64,000 nt of DNA from Niallia sp. XMNu-256 (lineage in GTDB: Bacteria; Bacillota; Bacilli; Bacillales; Cytobacillaceae): positions 4,132,501 to 4,196,500 of the forward strand of contig NZ_CP137636.1 of the NCBI RefSeq assembly GCF_036670015.1, given 5' to 3'. The position numbers were made by a program, and so were the translations under genes. Below are positions 55,349-64,000 of this stretch, one piece after another. Under the pieces are notes generated by a model, which saw nothing but the letters and a program-made list of their open reading frames with translations, had not been told where the DNA came from and did no database searches. Numbering within the stretch: position 1 is the first letter of the stretch; every line of letters begins with the position of its first letter.

Positions 55349-55795
55349 CTATACTTCTTTAACATGAACATTTAACGTTGCCGTTACTTCTGGATGTAGC
55401 TTTACAGGTACCTTTGTATAGCCAAGTGCGCGAATGGCATCTACTAGTTCAATTTTGCGTTTGTCGACTTTGATCTTATGAGTCTTTTGTAATTCTTCTG
55501 CAATTTGCTTACTTGTAATCGAACCGAATAGACGGCCACCTTCACCAGATTTAGCCGTTAATTCAACGGTCGTTTTATCCAATGTGTCCTTTAATTCCTT
55601 CGCTTGGGCCAATTCTTCAGCAGCTAGTTGTTCTTCTTTTTTCTTTTGGGCATTCAACGAACTAATATTTGCTGCATTTGCCTCCACTGCCAATCCCTGT
55701 TTGAGTAGGAAATTATGGGCGTAACCATCTGCTACATTCTTTACCTCGCCTTTTTTTCCCTTACCTTTCACATCTTTTAAAAAGATTACCTTCAT
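55349..55795 (-). CDS. rplI: 50S ribosomal protein L9
   Basis: 148 aa, full length. The N-terminal [18 protein letters not shown] and the connecting helix are diagnostic; the C-terminal domain carries [12 protein letters not shown]. The ATG overlaps the stop of gdpP (ATGA), indicating translational coupling. Confidence 0.98.
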   Translation of the reverse strand: MKVIFLKDVKGKGKKGEVKNVADGYAHNFLLKQGLAVEANAANISSLNAQKKKEEQLAAEELAQAKELKDTLDKTTVELTAKSGEGGRLFGSITSKQIAEELQKTHKIKVDKRKIELVDAIRALGYTKVPVKLHPEVTATLNVHVKEV

Positions 55796-57765
55796 TCTTG
55801 CTGTCTCCCTTCCATATATTCATCAATCGCCAATTTTAATTGTCCCTCAGCCTCATCAGTGGAGATCCCTGATAATTGAGTAGCAGCATTCGTTAAGTGG
55901 CCGCCACCACCAAGAGCCTCCATGATCAATTGCACATTGACATCCCCTAAAGAACGGGCGCTGATCCCAATTAGATCATCCGAACGTTTAGAGATTACAA
56001 ATGAGGCCTTTATTCCATCCATTGTCAATAGCGTATCTGCCGCTTGTGCAATTAAAACTTGATGATATATTTCATCATCGTTTCCTTTTGCGATGGCAAT
56101 TCCCTCATGATACGTTATAACATTTTCAATTAATTTGGCTCGCTTAACATAAGTCTGAATATCCTCTTTTAAAAATTTCTGTACGAGTACCGTATCAGCC
56201 CCACGTGATCGAAGATAAGAAGCCGCATCAAAGGTTCTCGATCCCGTTCTAAGCGTAAAACTCTTTGTATCGACAATAATACCAGCTAAAAGAGCGGTTG
56301 CCTCTAACATCTCAATTTTACCGTTTTGAGGCTGATATTCAAGCAATTCGGTAACTAGCTCTGATGTCGATGAGGCATAAGGTTCCATATAAACCAATAA
56401 TGGTTGGTGAATAAATTCCTCACCGCGACGATGGTGGTCAATAACAACCACATGGTCAATGCTTGATATTAATTTCTCTTCAATCACCATGGAAGGTTTG
56501 TGGGTATCAACAATCACAAGTAAAGATTCATTGGTTGCAATCTCTAAAGCCTGCTCTGGAGAAATAAAGCGTGAAAATAAAGCCTCATTTTTGCGAATTT
56601 CATCCATTAATCGCCTTACCCCTGTATCAATATCATTAAAGTCAATAACAATATAGCCTTCTCGATCATTGGCTTGAGCCACCTTTAAAATCCCAATTGA
56701 TGCGCCAATTGCATCCATATCAGGACTTTTATGACCCATGATAAATACCTTTTCACTTTCAACTACTAATTCTCTCAGAGCATGTGAAATGACCCTTGCT
56801 CTCACCCGTGTCCGCTTTTCAACCGGGTTGCTCTTTCCTCCAAAGAATTTCACCTTTCCGTTCGTTTGCTTGATGGCTACCTGATCTCCCCCTCTTCCTA
56901 GGACCAGGTCCAAGCTTGATTGAGCCAGTGCTCCTAATTCTGGAAGCGATGTCACTCCAGAACCTACCCCGATACTTAAGGTAAGAGCAATATTTTGCTT
57001 AGCTGTAACTTCACGAACTTCATCTAAAATAATAAATTTCCCTTTTTCTAATTCTTGAAGAATGCTCTCATTAAACACAGCCACTAATCGATCGGATGAA
57101 ACGCGTTTAAGAAATATGCCATTCTCCTGGGCCCATTTATTTAATACCGAGGTAACTGAGTTATTTAAACTACTCCTTGTCGCATCATCAATTCCCTGTG
57201 TAACATCATCATAGTTATCAAGGTAAATCAGTGCAATGACCGTTTTTTCCTCTTCATACAACTTTTCCGTCTCGGCTTGTTCTGTAATATCTAAAAAATA
57301 GAGGAGTTTTTCTTCACGCTTATGGATGACACGGAATTTCCGTTGGTGTAAGGTAATAATTTCAGTATCTACCTCTTGTTTTATTAATGGAACAAGTGAC
57401 TCCGCAACATCGTACAAAGATCTGCCAATTAATTTATCCTCGGAAAAGCAGGAGGAAATAAAAGGATTTGCCCACTCAATGTAATAATCGTCATTAATCA
57501 AAATAATTCCAATGGGCATTTCCATTAATGCCTCTTCGCCCACCTTTTTTACGCGGTAAGACAAAGTCGCTATATAATCTTCTATTTGCCTTTTTTCCCT
57601 TTGGTCAAAAATAAAGATAAAAGTAAAGGGAATAGCTACTAAGATACCCCCTATCACACCTAATAGCCAATTATAATAAGCTAATACTCCAAGAAGCACC
57701 ACTGTTATCCCTATTAATCCATATAAAAAGGAATAAAAAGGTTTTTTATTTAAATTAAACGGCAT
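55792..57765 (-). CDS. gdpP: Cyclic-di-AMP phosphodiesterase GdpP (YybT)
   Basis: 657 aa. Two N-terminal membrane helices (about residues 8-50), a PAS-like domain, a degenerate GGDEF domain and DHH-DHHA1 domains with the metal motifs [12 protein letters not shown] and VIDHHRRG. It hydrolyses c-di-AMP. The ATG at 57765 is chosen because GGGAG lies 8 bases upstream; the in-frame TTG at 57780 overlaps that site. Its genes rplI and yybS flank it as in Bacillus. Confidence 0.97.
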   Translation of the reverse strand: MPFNLNKKPFYSFLYGLIGITVVLLGVLAYYNWLLGVIGGILVAIPFTFIFIFDQREKRQIEDYIATLSYRVKKVGEEALMEMPIGIILINDDYYIEWANPFISSCFSEDKLIGRSLYDVAESLVPLIKQEVDTEIITLHQRKFRVIHKREEKLLYFLDITEQAETEKLYEEEKTVIALIYLDNYDDVTQGIDDATRSSLNNSVTSVLNKWAQENGIFLKRVSSDRLVAVFNESILQELEKGKFIILDEVREVTAKQNIALTLSIGVGSGVTSLPELGALAQSSLDLVLGRGGDQVAIKQTNGKVKFFGGKSNPVEKRTRVRARVISHALRELVVESEKVFIMGHKSPDMDAIGASIGILKVAQANDREGYIVIDFNDIDTGVRRLMDEIRKNEALFSRFISPEQALEIATNESLLVIVDTHKPSMVIEEKLISSIDHVVVIDHHRRGEEFIHQPLLVYMEPYASSTSELVTELLEYQPQNGKIEMLEATALLAGIIVDTKSFTLRTGSRTFDAASYLRSRGADTVLVQKFLKEDIQTYVKRAKLIENVITYHEGIAIAKGNDDEIYHQVLIAQAADTLLTMDGIKASFVISKRSDDLIGISARSLGDVNVQLIMEALGGGGHLTNAATQLSGISTDEAEGQLKLAIDEYMEGRQQE

Positions 57766-57792
57766 ATTTTCAGCTCCCAAACAGTAGTGTTA

Positions 57793-58734
57793 TTAACGTG
57801 TCAATTTGTTCCTTAAATCGAGACCTAAATCAATTATACCTAAAATCCAGACAATATAAAGCACTATAGGTATGAGCATTATAGAGATAAGTGCTAAGAT
57901 CGGAACAGCCTTTGGCCACTTTTTCTGATAAGATATGTACGTTATGAAGGAAAAACCTTGTATGATTATTAGTAATTGTAATATATACGAGATATTTGAT
58001 AAAGCCAAATGAAAATAACTTCCACTATCAGGTTGAAAAATGAGACTGGCTAAAAAGGCAAGGATGAAAAGGTAAAGAATGTTTCTTGGCAACTTTAGAT
58101 TTCGAAACGGCTCACCCACTACAACCTTCATTCCAAGTCTTTTTAAAATTGGATATGATACAAGTTGAATGATAAATACAGCTATAAAAGAAAATAACAC
58201 AAACAGAGAAGGGGTCAGAGTATGAAGGAGTTCAACCGCAGCATATAATTGCTGAATCATTGCTTCATCCGGTTCTCCTAATAAACTTAGACTTGAAACA
58301 ATCTGAGTTGATTGTTCAATGCTTTCCCTTAATAATTGTATACTATCCTCAATAAAGTTAATGCTTAAAAAAACAACTGTAACTACATATACAATGACAA
58401 GGTTAAATAGAAAAACAATTGAGCCGGCAATAAATGCCGTATTTCTTGGTTTTCCGTTTCGAATGAAATCACCTATTACGATACCAGTCAAACCAAAAGC
58501 AAGTGTCAGCGGCAAAGCCAGAAACGTACCAATGATTAAGGAGATGAGCAGCGATGCAATTAGGAAAACAGCAGCATCTTTTCGCTTATTTTTCGCCGCA
58601 AATATCATAAAAGGTAAGGATAGAAAAAAGTTAACAACCGTTCCTAAGATTGGTACATATAGGGTAATTCCTAACAGGATCGCAAAAAGGGCTAGTAATA
58701 TTGCTCCTTCTGTCAGTCGATGGACATTTCTCAA
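57793..58734 (-). CDS. yybS: YybS family (DUF2232) membrane protein
   Basis: 313 aa with about eight hydrophobic segments and a typical DUF2232 pattern. It lies between rpsR and gdpP as in other Bacilli. The function is not known. A TTG start preceded by AAAGGAG is used. Confidence 0.88.
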   Translation of the reverse strand: MRNVHRLTEGAILLALFAILLGITLYVPILGTVVNFFLSLPFMIFAAKNKRKDAAVFLIASLLISLIIGTFLALPLTLAFGLTGIVIGDFIRNGKPRNTAFIAGSIVFLFNLVIVYVVTVVFLSINFIEDSIQLLRESIEQSTQIVSSLSLLGEPDEAMIQQLYAAVELLHTLTPSLFVLFSFIAVFIIQLVSYPILKRLGMKVVVGEPFRNLKLPRNILYLFILAFLASLIFQPDSGSYFHLALSNISYILQLLIIIQGFSFITYISYQKKWPKAVPILALISIMLIPIVLYIVWILGIIDLGLDLRNKLTR

Positions 58735-58856
58735 AATGACACTCCTTTTATTATTATTCTATGCTTATATTTTAACGACCAAGGCTAAGAGATTCAACTT
58801 TTATAGAACGACATAAAAAAAGGACACCATATCAAATATGATGTCCTTTATCATAA

Positions 58857-59114
<258 letters not shown>

Positions 59115-59148
59115 TTACCTATTTTTATCTATTACGTTCAAGTTATTA

Positions 59149-59673
59149 TTAGAATGGCAGATCGTCGTCAGAGATATCAATTTGGCCATCGTTGGCAAAT
59201 GGATCCTCATCTAGACGAGTATAGCCTTGGTTATTATTTCGATTCGGACTCTGTGGTTGATTCTGATAGTTTTTTCCAAAAGGTGCTTGTTGTGGTGCTG
59301 CTTGTGGAGCTCCACCAAAAGAAGCTGCATAATCGCCTCTTCCACCTGAACTACCTTTAGGTTCAAGGAATTGAACACTTTCCGCTACAACCTCTGTCAC
59401 ATAGACACGCTTCCCATCTTGTCCCTCATAATTACGTGTTTGAATCCGACCATCAACACCAGCAAGACTTCCCTTTTTAAGAAAGTTTGCGACATTTTCT
59501 GCTTGTTTTCTCCAAACTACGCAATTTATAAAGTCAGCTTCACGTTCACCTTGTTGATTAGAAAATGGACGATTCACAGCCAACGAAAAGGTAGCGACGG
59601 CTACTCCGTTTGGAGTATAGCGTAGTTCAGGATCCCTTGTTAAACGACCAACTAAAATCACTCGATTGATCAT
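59149..59673 (-). CDS. ssb: Single-stranded DNA-binding protein
   Basis: 174 aa. The OB-fold ([39 protein letters not shown]) is followed by a Gln/Asn/Gly-rich linker and the acidic tip DISDDDLPF that recruits replication proteins. The ATG at 59673 is chosen because AAGGAG lies upstream and it matches the family start. It lies between rpsF and rpsR. Confidence 0.98.
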   Translation of the reverse strand: MINRVILVGRLTRDPELRYTPNGVAVATFSLAVNRPFSNQQGEREADFINCVVWRKQAENVANFLKKGSLAGVDGRIQTRNYEGQDGKRVYVTEVVAESVQFLEPKGSSGGRGDYAASFGGAPQAAPQQAPFGKNYQNQPQSPNRNNNQGYTRLDEDPFANDGQIDISDDDLPF

Positions 59674-59746
59674 CAGAATCAACTCCTTCCTCCAAATACA
59701 TGTTTTAACGGAAAACATGCAAAATCGAAATGATCTATTTTAATAC

Positions 59747-60034
59747 TTATTTTTCTTCTTTAATTGCGATTTGGCGAATGATATCTTCGTTGATTCTAGC
59801 TAAACGGTTGAATTCTTCAACAGCTGCTGGTTCAGCATTCACCTTGATTAGTTGATAGTAACCATCACGGAAATCATTGATTTCATAAGCTAAACGACGC
59901 TTACCCCAATCTTTTGATTCCACGATTTCCGCACCATTTTCAGTTAAGATTCCGTCAAAGCGCTCAACTAGAGCCTTCTTTGCTTCTTCTTCAATATTTG
60001 GGCGGATGATGTACATAATTTCGTACTTTCTCAT
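59747..60034 (-). CDS. rpsF: 30S ribosomal protein S6
   Basis: 95 aa. [18 protein letters not shown] and [19 protein letters not shown] are diagnostic. The ATG at 60034 follows AAAGGAGG by 8 bases; earlier in-frame starts lie before this site. It leads the rpsF-ssb-rpsR operon. Confidence 0.98.
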   Translation of the reverse strand: MRKYEIMYIIRPNIEEEAKKALVERFDGILTENGAEIVESKDWGKRRLAYEINDFRDGYYQLIKVNAEPAAVEEFNRLARINEDIIRQIAIKEEK

Positions 60035-60172
60035 CACGTTCACCTCCTTTTGGTCTAAACGGCCCGAATCCCGGGCAAGGAGCAATTTTCATTACTCACA
60101 AGATGAAATTATACCACATCAAATGTAGATAATCAATGTACCGTTCATTTTTTTCAAAGCATAACTTCTAAA

Positions 60173-61273
60173 TTACACATTAAAACGGAACAACATAACG
60201 TCTCCGTCTTTTACGATATACTCTTTTCCTTCAAGTCTTACCTTTCCTGCCTCACGAGCGGCGTTCATGCTTCCATATTGGACAAGGTCATCATATGAAA
60301 CGGTCTCTGCGCGAATAAACCCTCTTTCAAAGTCAGAGTGAATAATCCCGGCACATTGAGGAGCTTTCATGCCGTTACGGAAAGTCCAGGCACGAACTTC
60401 TTGAACTCCAGCTGTAAAATAGGTAGCTAGTCCAAGTAGACTGTAGGCAGCGCGAATTAATTGATCCAGTCCGGACTCTTCAATTCCTAATTCTGAAAGG
60501 AACATATCTTTTTCTTCCCCTTCAAGCTCAGCAATTTCAGATTCAATTTTTGCACAAATGACAATGACCTCTGCACCTTCTTTAGCAGCATAGTCTTTAA
60601 CAATTTGAACATATTGGTTTCCAGACGGATCTGCTACATCATCTTCCCCAACATTTGCTACATATAGAACAGGTTTAATTGTTAATAGGTGAAGGGCTTT
60701 AACAAACTTCTCCTCTTCTTCTGTAAATTCAACCGTTCTTGCTGGTTTTTCAGCTTCAAATGCCTCTTTTAACTTTTCGAGTGCACCAAATTCAATAACA
60801 GACTCTTTATCTTTTTGTCTTGCTAATTTCTCAACACGGCTCATTCGCTTCTCAACCGATTCCATATCCGCAAGAATTAACTCAAGATTAATGGTTTCAA
60901 TGTCATCAATCGGGTCTACCTTCCCAGCAACATGGGTAATATTTTCATCCTCAAAGCAACGCACGACTTGACAGATGGCATCTACTTCACGAATGTGGGC
61001 TAAAAACTTATTCCCTAAACCTTCCCCTTTGCTTGCCCCTTTAACAATTCCAGCAATATCTGTAAATTCAAATGTCGTTGGTACTGTTTTCTTTGGTACT
61101 ACAAGTTCCGTTAATTTGTTCAAACGGTCATCAGGAACCTCCACGACTCCCACATTCGGGTCAATCGTACAGAAAGGGTAGTTAGCAGATTCTGCACCTG
61201 CTTGCGTAATTGCATTAAATAACGTAGATTTCCCCACATTCGGTAAACCTACAATTCCAGCTGTTAAAGCCAT
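60173..61273 (-). CDS. ychF: Redox-regulated ATPase YchF
   Basis: 366 aa Obg-related P-loop protein. G1 [10 protein letters not shown]3 DIAG, NVGEDD in place of the guanine-specific NKxD (hence ATP preference) and a C-terminal TGS domain ([20 protein letters not shown]). It binds ribosomes and affects stress responses. TGAGGAGTG precedes the ATG. Confidence 0.97.
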   Translation of the reverse strand: MALTAGIVGLPNVGKSTLFNAITQAGAESANYPFCTIDPNVGVVEVPDDRLNKLTELVVPKKTVPTTFEFTDIAGIVKGASKGEGLGNKFLAHIREVDAICQVVRCFEDENITHVAGKVDPIDDIETINLELILADMESVEKRMSRVEKLARQKDKESVIEFGALEKLKEAFEAEKPARTVEFTEEEEKFVKALHLLTIKPVLYVANVGEDDVADPSGNQYVQIVKDYAAKEGAEVIVICAKIESEIAELEGEEKDMFLSELGIEESGLDQLIRAAYSLLGLATYFTAGVQEVRAWTFRNGMKAPQCAGIIHSDFERGFIRAETVSYDDLVQYGSMNAAREAGKVRLEGKEYIVKDGDVMLFRFNV

Positions 61274-61287
61274 CTATGTCACTCCTC

Positions 61288-61505
61288 AATTGAAAAGCGG
61301 AAGCGCCTTGCTCAGGCGGCCTATGGACTGCCTTGCACAGGATGTGCTGTCATCGACGTTAGCAACAGGACGTTGCGGCTTTTTGTCGATATTCCTTCCA
61401 TAAATTTAAGAAATTACGATGAACACCAGTATGAATCACTGTTAACGTAATCGTTGCGGAAGGGTGGGAAGTCCATTAGACGCTAGGCGCTGCAGCTAGA
61501 CCACT
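61288..61505. repeat. Dispersed GCGGAAGCGCCTTG-type intergenic element
   Basis: The block begins aaaagcggaagcgccttgct and ends gctaggcgctgcagctagac, with inner sequence of about 170 bases. Such ends are common in intergenic repeats of Bacillus relatives. A short copy of the left end lies upstream of dnaB at 55034-55059. Both sit just upstream of a start codon (ychF, dnaB). Confidence 0.55.
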
Positions 61506-61611
61506 TTTCTTATTTTAAGATTATATAAAATTAAACTGTATCTAGTAAAATGAATATAAACCACACATCATTATAGTTTTTTTACCTTAAAAGCGCAAAT
61601 CCCCATTCCGA

Positions 61612-61809
61612 TTATTCTTCATGTTTCACTAAGACTTTCTTCATTTTTCGAACGAATTCTTTTCGAGGAATTAATACACTATGGGAGCAACCTTCACATT
61701 TAATTCGAATATCCATACCAAGACGAATAATTTTCCAGCGATTTGTTCCACAAGGATGAGCCTTTTTCATTTCAACAACATCATTTAAACCAAAATCTTT
61801 TTCTTCCAC
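61612..61809 (-). CDS. DUF951 domain protein (YyzM-like)
   Basis: 65 aa. DVVEMKKAHPCGTNRWKIIRLGMDIRIKCEGC is the DUF951 signature with conserved cysteines that probably bind zinc. It is a small beta-barrel protein of unknown function kept next to ychF in Bacilli. A GTG start follows AAAAGGAGGAG. Confidence 0.92.
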   Translation of the reverse strand: MEEKDFGLNDVVEMKKAHPCGTNRWKIIRLGMDIRIKCEGCSHSVLIPRKEFVRKMKKVLVKHEE

Positions 61810-62188
61810 TTTAAACTCCTCCTTTTATATTTTTTGCCCTTTGGAGAAGACTTCTCCGCTTATCTTACCTATATAATAAACAAAATCATGGGAAACACAT
61901 AACCTTTTACCTAACTGTTCAACAGCAAATTCGCTCAAAATTGATTTATCAGTAAAACCCCCAACTCAAGACTCTGAGAACAAAAAAGGATAGGTGGGGG
62001 ATGAAAGACCCCCACTGACTGATGGTAGTTTCACTTTATTTTTAATTTAGTATAGCAGCTATGTATAGAAAATTGAAAAAAACCGTATACTAATAGTAAA
62101 CCATAAGAAGCGGTTTATAGTTGCGCTTGAAACATACAGAATATTTAATAAATATGATGGCTAGCTTCTAACAATAGGGGTGAAGTGC
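61810..62188. other. Intergenic region with a GC-rich hairpin, upstream of yyaC
   Basis: No gene is seen. GTGGGGG-atgaaaga-CCCCCAC (61994-62015) is a perfect 7-base hairpin followed by TGACTGATGGTAGTTTCACT. A similar string occurs in inverted orientation at 5183-5211. The promoter of yyaC should lie near 62080-62150; no convincing sporulation promoter was identified by eye. Confidence 0.4.
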
Positions 62189-62827
62189 TTGTTTAATTTA
62201 AATAATCGTTTTTTTAATAAATTAAGAAATGAAGAAATTAGAATTCATCATGATGAGCCAGATGCGGGACTGCAAGTTGCACAAGGTTTATTTGCACAGT
62301 TGCCTTCGACTTTGAGTCGTAGACCCATTGTCTTTGTATGTATTGGAACAGACCGATCAACCGGTGACTCTTTAGGACCTTTAATCGGGACATTACTCAA
62401 AGATAAAGAGCCTCATCCCTTTCATATTTATGGGACATTAGATGATCCCATCCATGCCTTAAATTTGGCTGACAAAATAGAAGAGATTAAGAAGTTGTAC
62501 ACCAATCCTTTTATCATTGGAATTGATGCCTGTTTAGGAAGAATGAAAAGTGTTGGAATCATTCAAATCGGGAATGGACCGGTTAAGCCAGGTGCTGGGG
62601 TGAATAAGGAGCTTCCTGAAGTTGGAGAGATTCATATTACAGGAATCGTCAACGTTAGCGGGTTTATGGAGTACTTTGTTTTGCAGAATACAAGGCTTCA
62701 TCTTATTATGGAGATGGCAAAAACCATGGCTGATGGAATTTACCAAGCTAGTTTACTTTATGGACGTAATTCTTCATTTGTCGATGTTAAACATCGTATC
62801 AATCAAGAACAGGGAAAAATTAATTAA
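62189..62827 (+). CDS. yyaC: Spore protease YyaC
   Basis: 212 aa. IVFVCIGTDRSTGDSLGPLIG and the FIIGIDACLGRMKSVG stretch with PGAGVNKELPEVGEIHITG identify the YyaC family, related to the GPR-type spore protease fold and expressed in the forespore in Bacillus. A TTG at 62189 is chosen because AGGGG lies 8 bases upstream; the GTG at 62180 abuts it. It is the only plus-strand gene in the origin-proximal block. Confidence 0.92.
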   Translation: MFNLNNRFFNKLRNEEIRIHHDEPDAGLQVAQGLFAQLPSTLSRRPIVFVCIGTDRSTGDSLGPLIGTLLKDKEPHPFHIYGTLDDPIHALNLADKIEEIKKLYTNPFIIGIDACLGRMKSVGIIQIGNGPVKPGAGVNKELPEVGEIHITGIVNVSGFMEYFVLQNTRLHLIMEMAKTMADGIYQASLLYGRNSSFVDVKHRINQEQGKIN

Positions 62828-62829
62828 CC

Positions 62830-62866
62830 ATAGCCGCTTTCTAACAAGAGAAGAAAGCGGCTATTT
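62830..62866. terminator. Bidirectional terminator between yyaC and the DUF554 gene
   Basis: Perfect 12-base arms ATAGCCGCTTTC (62830-62841) and GAAAGCGGCTAT (62853-62864). Confidence 0.8.
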
Positions 62867-62872
62867 CTGGCC

Positions 62873-63583
62873 TTAACCAACATAATATAGAAAAGTCACA
62901 ATTATGGCTGTTACTAAAATTCCCGGAAGTAAATTTGCCACCCGGATTTTCGTTAACCCTAGAACATTTAATCCGATGGCTAAAATCATTACTCCGCCTG
63001 TGGCCGTCATCTCTGTGATAAATTGGTCCATTAAAGGGCCTGGAACCATTTGATTAATTTTTGTTGCAAACAAAGCGATTAAACCTTGATATAAGAAAAC
63101 AGGGATCGCTGAAAACAATACACCTAATCCCAATGTCGTTGTTAAAATCAAAGCGGTAAACCCATCAAGAATTCCCTTTGTATAAAGAATATCATGGTTT
63201 CCCCGAATTCCACTATCTAAAGCACCTAAAATCGCCATCGCACCAATCAAAAAGATCAATGTAGCAGAAACAAAGCCTTGAGAAATACTTCCTGACCCTT
63301 GCGATTTTGATCCTACTTTCTTTTCCAACCACAACCCAAGGTTATTTAATCCGTCATCCAGTCTGATTAATTCCCCAATAATCGCACCAAAGACAATACT
63401 TAAAATGACAATGAGAAAGTTCTCACTTGCAAAACCCATTTGCAATCCCATAACAATAACAGCAAGTCCAATTCCACTCATAACCGTATCTTTTATTTTT
63501 TCAGGAATTTTATAAAGAATTCGGCCTAAAAAAGAACCTGCAATAATTAGTACACTATTGACAATAGTACCTAACAAAACCAT
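62873..63583 (-). CDS. DUF554 family membrane protein (YqgA/YdfK-like)
   Basis: 236 aa, about seven hydrophobic segments. GTIVNSVLIIAGSFLGRIL, IGLAVIVMGLQMGF, GAIIGELIRLDDGLN and TATGGVMILAIGLNVLGLTKIRVANLLP define DUF554. The function is unknown. GAGGTGGA precedes the ATG. It lies between yyaC and spo0J. Confidence 0.9.
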   Translation of the reverse strand: MVLLGTIVNSVLIIAGSFLGRILYKIPEKIKDTVMSGIGLAVIVMGLQMGFASENFLIVILSIVFGAIIGELIRLDDGLNNLGLWLEKKVGSKSQGSGSISQGFVSATLIFLIGAMAILGALDSGIRGNHDILYTKGILDGFTALILTTTLGLGVLFSAIPVFLYQGLIALFATKINQMVPGPLMDQFITEMTATGGVMILAIGLNVLGLTKIRVANLLPGILVTAIIVTFLYYVG

Positions 63584-63644
63584 CGTTCCACCTCATCACT
63601 ATTACAAAAAAATCAAAAATAATATCAACATCTTACCACTGAAC

Positions 63645-63675
63645 AAAAAAAATAACCATCACATTTAGGATGGTT
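63645..63675 (-). terminator. Terminator of spo0J
   Basis: Arms AACCATC (63654-63660) and GATGGTT (63669-63675) with a T run on the minus strand (63652-63645). Confidence 0.7.
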
Positions 63676-63683
63676 GCAAAAGG

Positions 63684-64000
63684 TTATTCATTCTCTAACA
63701 ATTCTAAAATTCGATTCAAGTCTTCTGTTGAGAGAAATTCAATTTCAATTTTTCCTTTTTCTTTATTATTTTTACTTTGTTTAATATGAACCGTTGTTCC
63801 GAATCGATTGCGAAGGGTTGATTCTTGCTCTTTAATGAAAATATCCTTTTCTGGATCTGTTTTTTTTGTTTCACGTGAAACAGGCTCATTTAATTGATGG
63901 ATTAATTTTTCTAATTGGCGAACATTTAGTCCATCTTTAATTATTTTATCAACAACAGAAGGGAGCGCTTCTTTTTTACGTAATCCTAAAAGAGCACGAC
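63684..64000 (-). CDS. spo0J: Chromosome partitioning protein ParB/Spo0J, C-terminal part
   Basis: About 105 C-terminal residues; the gene continues beyond the right edge. HALLGL-like RALLGLRKKEALPSVVDKI, GLNVRQLEKLIHQLNEPVSR and the dimerisation tail GKIEIEFLSTEDLNRILELL match Spo0J. It is a CTP-dependent clamp that loads at parS and helps separate origins and load SMC. The VSRET codons contain a perfect parS, as in Bacillus subtilis spo0J. Confidence 0.95.
   Translation of the reverse strand, partial: RALLGLRKKEALPSVVDKIIKDGLNVRQLEKLIHQLNEPVSRETKKTDPEKDIFIKEQESTLRNRFGTTVHIKQSKNNKEKGKIEIEFLSTEDLNRILELLENE
63867..63882. promoter_or_regulatory. parS site within spo0J
   Basis: TGTTTCACGTGAAACA is a perfect 16-base palindrome and fits the Bacillus parS consensus at every position. 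Confidence 0.95.

Noticed and set aside
58319-58816. 165-codon plus-strand frame opposite yybS
   Set aside because: It is antisense to a conserved membrane-protein gene; its basic, Thr/Lys-rich composition is what the reverse of hydrophobic codons gives.

Overview
The window is a low-GC chromosomal segment from an endospore-forming member of the Bacillaceae. The evidence is the conserved origin-proximal gene order at the right end (walRKHIJ-htrC, rlmH, dnaB/dnaC, rplI, gdpP, yybS, rpsR, ssb, rpsF, ychF, yyaC, spo0J), strong AGGAGG-type ribosome binding sites, frequent TTG and GTG starts, a spore protease, and Bacillus-style PerR, PyrR, preQ1 and glycine control elements. oriC must lie just beyond the right edge: the window ends inside spo0J, and the core genes are transcribed leftward, away from it. 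No rRNA, intact insertion sequence, prophage or CRISPR array is visible.

Layout. 1-1.7 kb: an alternative spermidine pair (carboxynorspermidine dehydrogenase, cut by the window edge, and nspC). 2-4.2 kb: ahpCF behind three PerR-like boxes. 4.2-9.8 kb: an SDR enzyme, a small phage-type protein, an L,D-transpeptidase, and a divergent LysR regulator / CofE-like ligase pair sharing a palindrome. 9.8-12.9 kb: queuosine block (queF, queC, a VUT-family precursor transporter, an rRNA methyltransferase) with two preQ1-I riboswitches in series. 12.9-19 kb: a NorB-like MFS exporter behind a tandem glycine riboswitch and a cre site, codBA behind a PyrR attenuator, and niaP. 19.6-25.7 kb: a truncated SDR, a thioredoxin-fold protein, then a glutathione and formaldehyde module (gshF, frmB, frmA, divergent HxlR regulator). 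26.6-31 kb: an iclR-dmpF-dmpG-gntP operon. 31-44.3 kb: pseudouridine synthases, a MerR/B12-type regulator divergent from a FtsX-type ABC exporter, a DAO-type oxidase, an M20 hydrolase with an MFS partner, a class V aminotransferase and an amino-acid ABC importer. 44.5-64 kb: the core origin-proximal block with three tRNA genes.

Themes. Leader-RNA control is unusually dense: two preQ1 aptamers, one tandem glycine riboswitch and one PyrR attenuator lie within about 6 kb. Thiol and peroxide chemistry is also prominent: ahpCF, and gshF with the glutathione-dependent formaldehyde pathway in a lineage that normally uses bacillithiol. Chromosome-maintenance signals sit in the right part: a DnaA-box cluster between rlmH and htrC, a perfect parS in spo0J and a 15/16 parS in walK.

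The most surprising structure is a direct repeat of the rlmH 3' end (15 bp exact, about 24 of 27 overall) enclosing about 0.5 kb. It resembles the attachment-site layout of staphylococcal SCC elements, but no recombinase gene is present. A second oddity is that purA, normally found between dnaB and walR in Bacillus, is absent, and a tRNA-Lys fragment lies at that spot.
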